This document shows, piece after piece, positions 16,244-23,952 of a DNA stretch of 64,000 nucleotides. The stretch's first letter is position 1. Each line of letters begins with the position of its first letter. The notes beneath the pieces were generated by a model. The model ran no database searches, had not been told where the DNA came from, and saw nothing but the letters and a program-made list of their open reading frames with translations. The translations under genes and the position numbers were made by a program. The DNA is from Lachnospiraceae bacterium (lineage in GTDB: Bacteria; Bacillota; Clostridia; Lachnospirales; Lachnospiraceae): positions 44,492 through 108,491 of the forward strand of contig JAGAYR010000022.1 of NCBI GenBank assembly GCA_017940415.1, written 5' to 3'.

Positions 16244-17091
16244 TATTTATCACCTCCGAGAATGAGGACTATGATATCGTCGATATGGGCATTTTCAACT
16301 ACAATCTTGGGATAGTTTTCGGCATAAAACTGCTTTTCCGAAGTAAGACAGGTTACACTGAAGTTGTCTTTTCTGGTTCCGACGATATACTTCTTATCAA
16401 GGGTTTCGTACTCTTCTTTGCTTACCTTCACGATTCCGTATTTTCCGAGAAGTGCATCCGTATCCTCATGAAGGATGATCCTGCCGTCATTTATCATGTA
16501 GATATCGTCACAAAGCCCTTCAAGGTCAGTGGAAATATGGGAACTGATTATGACGGATCTGTTAGGGTCTTCCTCGAGATATGCTCTTATAAGATCCAGA
16601 ACATCATTTCTCGCAATAACATCAAGTCCGGCTGTAGGCTCATCCAGAATAAGAAGCTTAGCGCTGTGACTCATGGCTATGAGTACCCTCAGCTTCGCAA
16701 CCATACCTGTTGAAAAATCCTTGATCTGCTTATCAAAGGGAAGCTCCTGATCCTTGCACTTTTTCCTGAAGTCATCCTCATTAAAATCATCATAGAAACC
16801 TTTGAGGATCTGGATAATGTCGCTTATCGTAAAGACCTTGCTGAAGCAGGATGATGAAAGTGCGACACCGATCTGCTTCTTATCCTCTGCGGAAAACTCC
16901 ATTGGCTTTTTTCCCAGAACTTCTATCTCACCCGATGCAGGCCTGATAAGTCCGAGGATTGCCTTCAGTGTCGTTGTTTTACCGGCACCGTTTCTTCCGA
17001 TGAGTCCCGTAACTCTTCCTTCGGGGATTTCCATAGTTATATCAAGTTTAAAACCTTTGTATTCTTTTCTAAGATCAGTTAATCTAACCAT
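16243..17091 (-). CDS. ABC transporter ATP-binding protein
   Basis: 282 residues. Walker A GLIGRNGAGKTTTLKAILG (about 29-47), signature DFSTGMVAKLRVLIA (a variant with FSTGM in place of LSGGQ, usual in this subfamily), Walker B LLILDEPTAGLD and the switch His in VIISSHISTDLE. The C-terminal about 70 residues form an accessory domain. It lies between the GntR gene and the permease gene and should power that permease. Confidence 0.95.
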   Translation of the reverse strand: MVRLTDLRKEYKGFKLDITMEIPEGRVTGLIGRNGAGKTTTLKAILGLIRPASGEIEVLGKKPMEFSAEDKKQIGVALSSSCFSKVFTISDIIQILKGFYDDFNEDDFRKKCKDQELPFDKQIKDFSTGMVAKLRVLIAMSHSAKLLILDEPTAGLDVIARNDVLDLIRAYLEEDPNRSVIISSHISTDLEGLCDDIYMINDGRIILHEDTDALLGKYGIVKVSKEEYETLDKKYIVGTRKDNFSVTCLTSEKQFYAENYPKIVVENAHIDDIIVLILGGDK

Positions 17092-17112
17092 CTCTTTACC
17101 TTTCGTATCCGG

Positions 17113-17487
17113 TTAAGCATCCTCCAGCAGAATCTCGATGATCTCGCGGATCTCATCATCCTTAAGGCCTGCGGAGCGTGCTTTTGACACAGCTGAGGAA
17201 AATTCTTCCTCAACCAGCTTTCTTCTGGCTTCAAGTGCCAGAGGTATATCAGGGGCCGCAACGTAACTTCCTTTTCCGTGTACTGTTACGGTGAAGCCGT
17301 CTTCTTCCAGTTTGTCATAGGCTTTCTTAACAGTCAGTGCACTGATCTTAAGTTCGCCTGCCAGGTTTCGTACCGAAGGGAGGGCGTCCCCTTCCTTAAG
17401 TCCTCCGCCTATGATCTCCTGCTTGATCTGATCCATGAGCTGCTCGTAAACAGGGATCATTGAAGTGTTGTTAATGATGATCTTCAT
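17113..17487 (-). CDS. GntR-family (YtrA-type) transcriptional regulator
   Basis: 124 residues: an N-terminal winged-helix domain (IPVYEQLMDQIKQEIIGGGL, then LPSVRNLAGELKISALTVKKAYDKLE as the recognition helix) and only a short helical tail of about 45 residues. This small C-terminus is typical of YtrA-type GntR proteins that control adjacent ABC transporters. It is the first gene of the operon and the palindromic sites directly upstream (17502-17548) fit autoregulation. Confidence 0.92.
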   Translation of the reverse strand: MKIIINNTSMIPVYEQLMDQIKQEIIGGGLKEGDALPSVRNLAGELKISALTVKKAYDKLEEDGFTVTVHGKGSYVAAPDIPLALEARRKLVEEEFSSAVSKARSAGLKDDEIREIIEILLEDA

Positions 17488-17501
17488 TATGTATCTCCTT
17501 C

Positions 17502-17548
17502 ACTGTAAACAGTGTATAACAGTTTATAACTGTTGTCAACTGTTATAC
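17502..17548 (-). promoter_or_regulatory. Operator cluster for the GntR/ABC operon
   Basis: Several overlapping inverted repeats built on ACTGTT/AACAGT: ACTGT-AA-ACAGT (17502-17513), ACAGTT-TAT-AACTGT (17519-17533), and an 11-bp perfect pair GTATAACAGTT (17514-17524) with AACTGTTATAC (17538-17548). All sit 15-60 nt upstream of the GntR start, as expected for repression of the operon. Confidence 0.7.
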
Positions 17549-17577
17549 GGTGTTTATTTTGAAAACATTTATAAGTG

Positions 17578-17648
17578 GGTGAAACAGGGGACGGTTCTGT
17601 CGTTCCGCAAAATTTATGCGGAACGACAGAACCGTCCCCTGTTTCACC
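17578..17648. repeat. REP-like perfect palindrome with 32-bp arms, GGGGACGGTTCTG core
   Basis: Arms 17578-17609 and 17617-17648 are exact reverse complements around AAAATTT. The GGGGACGG core and GTGA(A/C)A edge resemble the other palindromes of the window but the arm sequence differs. It lies between the TetR stop and the GntR operator region. Confidence 0.75.
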
Positions 17649-17671
17649 ACCGTTATCATGTGTTGAAATAT

Positions 17672-18262
17672 TTAAGGTTTTATTCCCAGCTGGTCAAGGA
17701 GCAGCTCTCCCATTCTGTACATCATCTTATAGGCTTTTTCCTTGGACAGTTTATTATGGTCGGTCATCATCATAAGTGCGAGACCGTGGGTATATATAAC
17801 AGTATCTCTTACGGCTTCACCCAAAAGTTTGGGTGAGACATCGTATTCTTTTGACAGAAGCTGGAACGCATGCTTGTCAAACTGGAATTCAAAAAGACTC
17901 TTGCCCTCATACGGATCTTCTCCGATGGTCTCCATGGGATCGTCCACACATATGAATTTAAATACGTGAGGGTGATCGCATGCTCCGGACAGATAGATCT
18001 TACCGGATATAAAGAAAGCATCTATGGCGTTCTTCCCTTTCATCGCTTCTTCCATGGGCCCGAAGAGCTGTTTTCCCGCATACATCATCAGCTCTTTTTT
18101 CAGATCCGTCATGCTGCCGAATTGCCAGGAAACAGGCTGAGTCGAACAGCCCAGTGAAGCGGCTATGGACTTAATGCCCACAGCACCCAACCCCGATTCG
18201 TCCAGAAGCTTATAAGCGGCTTCCAGTATCATCTCTTTTGTGACTTGCGTTTTTCTGCCCAT
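17672..18262 (-). CDS. TetR-family transcriptional regulator
   Basis: 196 residues from the ATG at 18262 (MGRKTQVTKEMILEAAYKLL), preceded by AAGGA; the frame continues upstream to 18295 but would overlap the reductase gene. The N-terminal helix-turn-helix is IKSIAASLGCSTQPVSWQFG (about 32-51), a common TetR arrangement. The rest is the helical ligand-binding and dimer domain. It is the third gene in an operon with two flavodoxin-like reductases, and the overlapping palindromes before that operon (19461-19484) are good candidates for its operator. Ligand unknown. Confidence 0.88.
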   Translation of the reverse strand: MGRKTQVTKEMILEAAYKLLDESGLGAVGIKSIAASLGCSTQPVSWQFGSMTDLKKELMMYAGKQLFGPMEEAMKGKNAIDAFFISGKIYLSGACDHPHVFKFICVDDPMETIGEDPYEGKSLFEFQFDKHAFQLLSKEYDVSPKLLGEAVRDTVIYTHGLALMMMTDHNKLSKEKAYKMMYRMGELLLDQLGIKP

Positions 18263-18272
18263 GCATTTGTCC

Positions 18273-18923
18273 TTATGAATAAGGTTTGTAATCAAGCGGT
18301 CTTGTACATCCGAGACTTTCTCCGTCTCTTATGAAGTTTTTTCTGACCGCGGTCTTGAAAAAGAAACCGACAAGAACTCTTACGGGTGCAGGGAATATTT
18401 CGGGACCTGTAAACGCCTTGCACTTATCGGAATTAAAATTCCCGCAAGCAGCAAATTCTCTTCCCATATCTGCATAAGGGCTTGTAGCCTTCGCCCTGTT
18501 CTCATCATTCAAGAATCTTATCTCAAAATTGCCGCCTTTGACAAGCGTACCGCCATATTCGCACCCAAGATTCTTTGCAAGTCTTTCAAGATAAGCTTCT
18601 CCGCATCTGAGCTGAACGCCCTCTGCAAATCCGCTCTGAAGTATGAAAGACATCTTCGCATTTCCTGTTTTTGGAGTAAGTGTTTCAAGAAACTCCATAA
18701 GCAGTCCCGGAATGCATTCAACGTAAAGAGGAATCGCTATGAGAATATTATCGCTTTCATCATAGGCTTTTCTTATAGCATCCCATGAAGCTTTGTCCGA
18801 TATCTCGTACCTGTCACAGGTATTACCGCCTTCACACATACCTTTTGTGAATTCATCAAGGATCTTATCCGTATTACTGAATTTCTTTATTCTGGGGCTT
18901 CCGTTGATTATCAGCACATGCAT
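18273..18923 (-). CDS. Flavodoxin-like NAD(P)H-dependent oxidoreductase
   Basis: 216 residues. The N-terminus HVLIINGSPRIKKFSNTDKI is the FMN phosphate-binding loop of NADPH-dependent FMN reductase and NQO-type flavodoxins, and AIPLYVECIPGLLMEFLE fits the second FMN loop. The C-terminal 70 residues lie outside the core flavodoxin fold. It overlaps the start of the upstream reductase gene by 13 nt. Substrate unknown; the pair with a TetR regulator suggests a response to an electrophile or quinone. Confidence 0.82.
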   Translation of the reverse strand: MHVLIINGSPRIKKFSNTDKILDEFTKGMCEGGNTCDRYEISDKASWDAIRKAYDESDNILIAIPLYVECIPGLLMEFLETLTPKTGNAKMSFILQSGFAEGVQLRCGEAYLERLAKNLGCEYGGTLVKGGNFEIRFLNDENRAKATSPYADMGREFAACGNFNSDKCKAFTGPEIFPAPVRVLVGFFFKTAVRKNFIRDGESLGCTRPLDYKPYS

Positions 18924-19420
18924 GATACCGCCTCCTTTATCTTACTTTCATCGAATACTCCGAGAGACTTGCTTTCAAGATTGAGAGCCGCTCTCTCCAC
19001 CCATCTTTCAAGATACTCTTTATCAGCTGCGTCTCCTCTGATGATGAGACCAACATCGGCATTCTTCCCGTATCTTGAAATATGACGCATCTGCCCTTTC
19101 ACAAACTTGAGATTCATGGTCAGTATCGGAAGTATGCGGTCGAATACATTCTTTCCTTTATGATCGATAAAACCGAGTGCCGTATCGGATATTACCCAGT
19201 ACTGATCCGCATGAATAAGCTTCTTCAAAATCATCTCGTAATCATCTTTGATGGCGCATTCACCGGGAGTTTTAAGCCAGCAATAATTACATCCGATGCA
19301 GTGGCTTATCTTGAGTGAGCCGGCTTCCACGATATCAACATCAACATTTCCCGCTTCAGCCTGTTTACGTAATTCTTCGGTAACCGAAGTATCCGAAGTC
19401 GTATTGACTATAAGGATCAT
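18911..19420 (-). CDS. Flavodoxin family protein with cysteine motif
   Basis: 169 residues. The short N-terminal beta strand (MILIVNTTSDTSVTEEL) leads to CIGCNYCWLKTPGECAIKDD at about 42-60, the Cys-rich loop of NAD(P)H-dependent iron-sulfur flavoprotein/flavodoxin relatives that reduce quinones or metal complexes. WVISDTALGF follows as the FMN-loop region, although the usual second loop is changed. First gene of the three-gene operon with the other reductase and TetR. Confidence 0.82.
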   Translation of the reverse strand: MILIVNTTSDTSVTEELRKQAEAGNVDVDIVEAGSLKISHCIGCNYCWLKTPGECAIKDDYEMILKKLIHADQYWVISDTALGFIDHKGKNVFDRILPILTMNLKFVKGQMRHISRYGKNADVGLIIRGDAADKEYLERWVERAALNLESKSLGVFDESKIKEAVSCMC

Positions 19421-19460
19421 GATATTCCTCCTACACTTAAACGAAAAAAATAATATAAAA

Positions 19461-19484
19461 ATGTTTATATAAACATGTTTATAT
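19461..19484 (-). promoter_or_regulatory. Overlapping palindromic operators upstream of the reductase-TetR operon
   Basis: 19461-19476 is a perfect 16-bp palindrome (ATGTTTATATAAACAT); 19467-19484 is a perfect 18-bp palindrome (ATATAAACATGTTTATAT). They overlap, giving two ways to pair the same half-sites. The position about 40-65 nt upstream of the first start codon fits TetR-family control. Confidence 0.65.
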
Positions 19485-19525
19485 TATATCGAATATATAC
19501 TTGTGTCAAGAGGCAACTATAAAAA

Positions 19526-19570
19526 GACAGCTCCTGCTTTCCGCGGGTGGTGCGGAAAGCAGGAGCTGTC
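19526..19570 (-). terminator. Terminator of the adenylosuccinate-synthetase-like operon
   Basis: A perfect 19-bp stem (19526-19544 with 19552-19570) and a 7-nt loop, followed on the minus strand by TTTTT. It lies 8 nt after the stop of the minus-strand gene at 19578. Confidence 0.85.
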
Positions 19571-19577
19571 CTAAAAC

Positions 19578-20777
19578 TTAGTTTTCTCGTGAAAATGATT
19601 TATGAACACCATCAAATAAACGTTTGAAGGGCGGCTCATCATATAGCCACAAAGGAGTCATGTCTGATTCTTCAAACCGAAGAAATCCTTCGGTTTCATT
19701 CATATGTGTTATAAACAGAAGTACACTGAAGTTTTTTCCACCGTTTTCTTCTATGTCTTTTTCAACAGGCTCCAAAAATTCCGACAGTTTACCATGCCTT
19801 GCATATCTTATACTTCCCTGCCATGGATTCTCCTCATTGGTCATATCCTGTTCGATATTTCCCAGAGCTTCTTTATCACATTCGTATGGAAGCGGACCGG
19901 CTCCGTGTCTTGTAACATAACTCCTTGTGACATATACAGCCTGATCCAGCTTAAGCCCGTTTTCGGACAGAATTCTTATGGGGTTATACAGTCCGGTCCT
20001 TGATGCCGTAACATGAGGAGAAAAAGGGGATATCTCAGGATCCAAAAGTAATCCCTGCCCGGATTCAAAGATGATATCGTCATATTTGGAAAAGAAAAAC
20101 TTCGTATCATAACGGATACTCACATACTTATCCGCATTTCGCTTCATCTCTTCTGCGGCATTTTCAATCACAGACCGGTCTCTGAGCATTTCAATCATTT
20201 CTGCTATCTCTTCATTTTCCGCGCCGCCGATTTCTTTACGTATTTCTTCAAGCCTCGGGATGCAGTACTCTTTTCTGATATCAAGAATCTCTTTAACAAT
20301 CGAAGAAACATCCGACAGAATTATCTTATTAACCGTGACCCCGTAGCCTGCTTTGGTTCTTAGATCACATTCATTGATGCCCATGCCGCAGCTTCCGTGC
20401 CTGCCTTCTCCGCGTAAGGTCTCAGATATCATGTTGATCAGAATATCATCGATGATGGTTACGTTAGTCTGAGGATGACAATAAATCTTTGGACAGGTGC
20501 CTCCCGCTTTTTCGAATTCAGATATTTCCTCACCCAGCTTATACAGATCCGGGTAATAGGAATCCGCCCAATATGTATCCGCATTACGAAAAGAGCCCGC
20601 CGACAACTGATGGAAAACAAACCTTTTTCCGTCTGTTTCCACAGTGTGCCCGGCCTGGGCTCCGCCGTTATGCTTTATTACAAGGGCATTCTCGGACTTA
20701 CTGCAGAAAAAATCCGTAGCAAGTCCTTTACCCTCATCTCCGAATCCTTTTCCGATAATCGCCCGGATAGTCTGCAT
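19578..20777 (-). CDS. Divergent adenylosuccinate synthetase (PurA) paralogue
   Basis: 399 residues from ATG 20777, which follows the upstream stop by 2 nt (re-initiation likely; AGAAGAAGGG is 15 nt away). The GTP loop GKGFGDEGKG keeps the catalytic Asp, and HNGGAQAGHTV keeps the catalytic His. FESGQGLLLDPEISPF and VTRSYVTRHGAGPLPYE match PurA core motifs. However, the PurA loop TTTGRxRR that holds aspartate is replaced by NPWQGSIRYARHGKL, and the nucleotide-contact region RGIGPAY reads RGEGRHGSCGMGINE. So it is a PurA-fold ligase, but substrate may differ from IMP plus aspartate. It ends an operon with a vWA and a zinc-ribbon protein, not with purine genes. Confidence 0.85.
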   Translation of the reverse strand: MQTIRAIIGKGFGDEGKGLATDFFCSKSENALVIKHNGGAQAGHTVETDGKRFVFHQLSAGSFRNADTYWADSYYPDLYKLGEEISEFEKAGGTCPKIYCHPQTNVTIIDDILINMISETLRGEGRHGSCGMGINECDLRTKAGYGVTVNKIILSDVSSIVKEILDIRKEYCIPRLEEIRKEIGGAENEEIAEMIEMLRDRSVIENAAEEMKRNADKYVSIRYDTKFFFSKYDDIIFESGQGLLLDPEISPFSPHVTASRTGLYNPIRILSENGLKLDQAVYVTRSYVTRHGAGPLPYECDKEALGNIEQDMTNEENPWQGSIRYARHGKLSEFLEPVEKDIEENGGKNFSVLLFITHMNETEGFLRFEESDMTPLWLYDEPPFKRLFDGVHKSFSREN

Positions 20778-20779
20778 GA

Positions 20780-21682
20780 TTAAAAGAACAATCCCTTCTT
20801 CTGGCTCTTTACGGTAAGTTCGCTGAGCGCTCTCTTTACTACAGGAATCTTGGCATCGGACCACTGCTTGAGAGTGTCTTCCAGCGTCATTCCGCCCGTC
20901 ATCTGAATTGCGCTGATAATGATCTCGGGGATTGCATCTATCTCATCGGTTCTGATGACCATGGTATGTCCGGGAAGAAGATTTACGATATTCTTGGCCT
21001 TTCCGAAACCGTCATCAAGGAAGAGATGGAAGATCTCAAACTTCTTTCCCGCTTCCTTTACGATCTCATTTACGGACATATTTACAGTTTCACCGAAAAC
21101 TCTGTGATACAGAGCAGGGAGATTTCCCACCTCTCCTTCTTTTCGACAATCCGCAACATCGCCTATGGTGAAAATAAAACCTTTCTTCTTACGCTTCTCG
21201 TAATTATCCAGAGAAGTATGCTTCGCTGCAAAATACCAGAGAAGGTTGGGAACAACTCTTCCGCTTCCGGCATTTTCAAGCCAAAGATCAAGAAGCTGCT
21301 CGGCTATTCTGATATCCGATTCAAACTGAGTAACCTGAAGAGGTGAAGCATCATCGATATCTCCGTAAGCTGCAAACATAAGAGCAGGATCTTTAACCGC
21401 ATTAGTTGAATACAGCTTCATCATGGTCTCATTGAGAGATTCCTGTGCAACCTTCTTGGCAAGATATCCCATGGAACCCGTGACATCAAGTCCTAAAATG
21501 ATGGGCAATGATTCGGGATGATCATCGGAATCTCTTGCTTCTCTTGTCTGAATAAACTTGGGATCAAATCTCTGATCGCAGGAGGTCTTTCTGAATATCT
21601 CCGTTTCACTTGCAGCATTGTTCAGATTTCTGCTGTTTCTAAGTTTGTTCCAATCAGCTGCGGTATAACTTCCTCTTCCCAT
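20780..21682 (-). CDS. vWA-like protein with MIDAS motif
   Basis: 300 residues, soluble. A basic Asn-rich N-terminal tail (about 1-60) precedes a vWA-like domain opening with LPIILGLDVTGSMG (about 61-74), which carries the D-x-T-G-S metal-site motif. AYGDID and FTIGDVADC supply further acidic residues. This resembles cytoplasmic TerY-type vWA proteins rather than secreted ones. AGGAGG precedes the ATG; the zinc-ribbon gene is 16 nt upstream and the PurA paralogue 2 nt downstream. Exact role unknown. Confidence 0.82.
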   Translation of the reverse strand: MGRGSYTAADWNKLRNSRNLNNAASETEIFRKTSCDQRFDPKFIQTREARDSDDHPESLPIILGLDVTGSMGYLAKKVAQESLNETMMKLYSTNAVKDPALMFAAYGDIDDASPLQVTQFESDIRIAEQLLDLWLENAGSGRVVPNLLWYFAAKHTSLDNYEKRKKKGFIFTIGDVADCRKEGEVGNLPALYHRVFGETVNMSVNEIVKEAGKKFEIFHLFLDDGFGKAKNIVNLLPGHTMVIRTDEIDAIPEIIISAIQMTGGMTLEDTLKQWSDAKIPVVKRALSELTVKSQKKGLFF

Positions 21683-21697
21683 CTTGTCCTCCTGTTA

Positions 21698-22612
21698 TCA
21701 AAAGTTAACATTCATCTTGGCAAACCTGCGCCCGCCAAATCCGTTTTCAATTACTTTGTCCCACTTTTCAAAATCCTGAAAAGCATCAGGTGAAGGCCTG
21801 TCTTCCAGGAACTTTATCATCTCTTTCGGAGCTTCGTTCTTATGAATTCCGAGAACCTTTATTGCCGTCTGTCTGAGTCCTTTCAGGTCCGGATTTCCAA
21901 GTATGGATTTTCCGGGAATACTTTTTGACGCACTCCACCAATGTCCCATAAGTACGGCGTGATGATTAAAAGGATTGATCCATATGGCTTCTTCCGATAT
22001 TCCGCCGTGAACCATATCACTGTAATTCAAAACACAGCCTATATTTTCGAGTCTGGAAATGATCCATGCTACATGCTCGGGAGACAGGCTTCCGAACATG
22101 GGCAGAGGAAAGAGATTCTCGCTTCTTGCAAAAGCCAGCATAACTCCGCCGCCCGCAAGTTCATATCTTCCGTTTAATCTGGGGAAGCATTCATTTAACC
22201 CCTTAACATCCGCAGGCGGAAAAGAAAGCATCCCTATTCCTGTCTGCATCTTGTCTGCGGAAGCTTTGTCGGATGAACCGAAAACAAAGAGCGCATTATT
22301 TCTGGTCAGATAAACCGTCGCACATCCGTCCTCATAGGAATACAGATATCTGATGGTCACGGTCTCACCGTCACTTGTTTCTACCTGAGTCTCTTCAGCG
22401 CTGTCCCAGAGATAATCCTCGTTTTTGTCGCCTTCAGCTTTTTCATCATGGATTCCACGAAGGTAATTCAGCATCTGCTTTCTGAATTCCTTATAGACGG
22501 TCAATTCCTTGTCGGCAAAAAAAGACTTTCCGCCGCAGTATTCACACACAAGTGCTCCGCTGCTGTCAACGGACATTTCACCACCACAGTTTTTACATTT
22601 GAAACTGATCAT
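21698..22612 (-). CDS. Zinc-ribbon protein with kinase-like C-terminal region
   Basis: 304 residues. The N-terminal zinc ribbon is CKNCGGEMSV...CEYCGG (two CxxC pairs, residues 5-26). The middle region has a beta-rich pattern. MVHGGISEEAIWINPFNHH followed by VLMGHWWSAS (about 207-237) looks like the catalytic loop and metal motif of protein kinases (HxD...N, then DWG), but His-Gly-Gly and Gly-His-Trp replace the key acidic residues. I therefore propose a degenerate kinase-like fold; this is pattern recognition, not proof. It leads the operon with vWA and PurA-like genes. Confidence 0.7.
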   Translation of the reverse strand: MISFKCKNCGGEMSVDSSGALVCEYCGGKSFFADKELTVYKEFRKQMLNYLRGIHDEKAEGDKNEDYLWDSAEETQVETSDGETVTIRYLYSYEDGCATVYLTRNNALFVFGSSDKASADKMQTGIGMLSFPPADVKGLNECFPRLNGRYELAGGGVMLAFARSENLFPLPMFGSLSPEHVAWIISRLENIGCVLNYSDMVHGGISEEAIWINPFNHHAVLMGHWWSASKSIPGKSILGNPDLKGLRQTAIKVLGIHKNEAPKEMIKFLEDRPSPDAFQDFEKWDKVIENGFGGRRFAKMNVNF

Positions 22613-22650
22613 GATCTATGCCTCCATACCCATGATTATACCATGATAAC

Positions 22651-22703
22651 AGAAGGGACGCTTCATTTTTGTCGCCACCTCTGACAAAAGCAAAGCGCCC
22701 TTC
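22651..22703. repeat. Degenerate REP-like palindrome
   Basis: GAAGGGACGCTT...TTTTTGTC pairs with GACAAAAG...AAGCGCCCTTC, with GCCACCTCT as loop. The order of blocks (GGGACGCT, TTTTGTC, GACAAAA, AGCGNCCC) is the same as in the 39298 element. It may also end transcription of the lipoprotein gene at 22714, although no T-run follows. Confidence 0.5.
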
Positions 22704-22713
22704 CGTCATCTGC

Positions 22714-23844
22714 TTAATAGACTATATAAGCTCTCTCATCAAGCTTGCGTTCCTCATCCCTGTAATCAAGTACATTTCCCTGCTCCTTGGCAGGATCTAC
22801 ATTTTCAAATTCCCACACGGAATAGGAAGTAAGCTTACCGTCCACATAATACTCGCTTCTGACCTTATCTCCGTCTGCATCGTAGAAATATACCTGGGTG
22901 CATTCCGTGAAAACCGCATTGGAGAGATCACCGTATATTTCCGGTGAAATGTACTTTCCGGTAATTATGCTTTCTTTGTACAAATAGCCCTCATCGGCAT
23001 ATTCATATTCAGTCTCTGTCACATCCGTAAATTCATAGATCTTATGGATCATTCTGCCTTCTTCGTCGTAGGTGTATTCTTCATGGGATAATACCCTGTC
23101 ATCGTCATAGACAACATAAGTGGTTTTCGCCAGAAGATTTCCGTTATCGTCATATTCTTCTTCGGTACGATATCTCACTTCGTCATCCTTGCCGATCTCA
23201 TAAACCGTACGTTTATTCCCTTCGGTTTCGACGACCATCTGCCTTGCAACAAAGGAATTACCGTCAACATCCGTAACAACTCGGTTTATAGTGTTTCCTT
23301 CTTCATCAAAGGTATCTTCATATGAAAACTTTACGGTATCGTTTTCGTCATAATCCACTTCATACTGTTTAAACAGATTTCCATTCTCATCATATTCGAA
23401 TCTGATGATATAGTGTGAGTATGCAAAAACTTCCCGGTAAACAACGAGTCCTTCCTCGTTATACTCACGATATTCCTCTACCTCCCCCAGATAGTCGTAA
23501 ACTGTTTCTTTAAGGAGATTGCCTTCTTCATCAAACTCTTTATAAGACTGAAGTTTATCTCCGCGGCCGTATACGGATTCATTCACAATTATGCCGGAGT
23601 CGGTGTAGTTTCTTTCGGTCCTGTCAGTAAGAATGCCACCATAATAATACGACTCACTGACTATATTTCCCGCCTTGTCAAATTCATAAACATATTCTCC
23701 GTATGCACTCAGACCGCCGTCTGCATAATATGAGAGATATACCGCAGGCAATTTAACACTGCCTTTGGAAGATCCGAAAGAGCCGCATGCAGCAAGATTA
23801 ACCAAGCATACTGCCGTCAATATAACGGATAAAAGTCTTTTCAT
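22714..23844 (-). CDS. Lipoprotein with YD/Rhs-like beta repeats
   Basis: 376 residues with a signal peptide and lipobox LAAC (Cys near residue 20), so it should be lipid-anchored outside the membrane. The body is a run of short repeats of the kind EYDENGNLFKQY, EFDEEGNLLKET, TFDEEGNTINRV, EYDDNGNLLAKT and TYDEEGRMIHKI, close to YD/MORN-like repeats that build a long beta-sheet. No catalytic motif is visible. Such proteins are common, unassigned surface proteins in Lachnospiraceae. It stands alone. Confidence 0.8.
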   Translation of the reverse strand: MKRLLSVILTAVCLVNLAACGSFGSSKGSVKLPAVYLSYYADGGLSAYGEYVYEFDKAGNIVSESYYYGGILTDRTERNYTDSGIIVNESVYGRGDKLQSYKEFDEEGNLLKETVYDYLGEVEEYREYNEEGLVVYREVFAYSHYIIRFEYDENGNLFKQYEVDYDENDTVKFSYEDTFDEEGNTINRVVTDVDGNSFVARQMVVETEGNKRTVYEIGKDDEVRYRTEEEYDDNGNLLAKTTYVVYDDDRVLSHEEYTYDEEGRMIHKIYEFTDVTETEYEYADEGYLYKESIITGKYISPEIYGDLSNAVFTECTQVYFYDADGDKVRSEYYVDGKLTSYSVWEFENVDPAKEQGNVLDYRDEERKLDERAYIVY

Positions 23845-23913
23845 AATTCACCCCTTAAAAAAGCTTACTAACCTGTTCATTTGTATTGACGGATACCGGT
23901 TCAAGAAAGTCAC

Positions 23914-23946
23914 CAAAAAAAAGGACGACTCAAAAGAGCCGTCCTT
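23914..23946 (-). terminator. Terminator of the glycosyltransferase gene
   Basis: On the minus strand AAGGACGGCTC-TTTT-GAGTCGTCCTT with one G-U pair, followed by a run of seven or more T. It begins 6 nt after the stop at 23953, which supports that stop as the true end of the glycosyltransferase gene. Confidence 0.85.
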
Positions 23947-23952
23947 AACGCC

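Noticed and set aside
19578-20777. PurZ (2-aminoadenine genome) or phage origin
   Set aside because: The catalytic Asp in GDEGKG is kept as in PurA, and no phage genes or DNA polymerase lie nearby.
22714-23844. Rhs/YD polymorphic toxin
   Set aside because: YD-like repeats exist but the protein is a short lipoprotein without RHS core or toxin domain.
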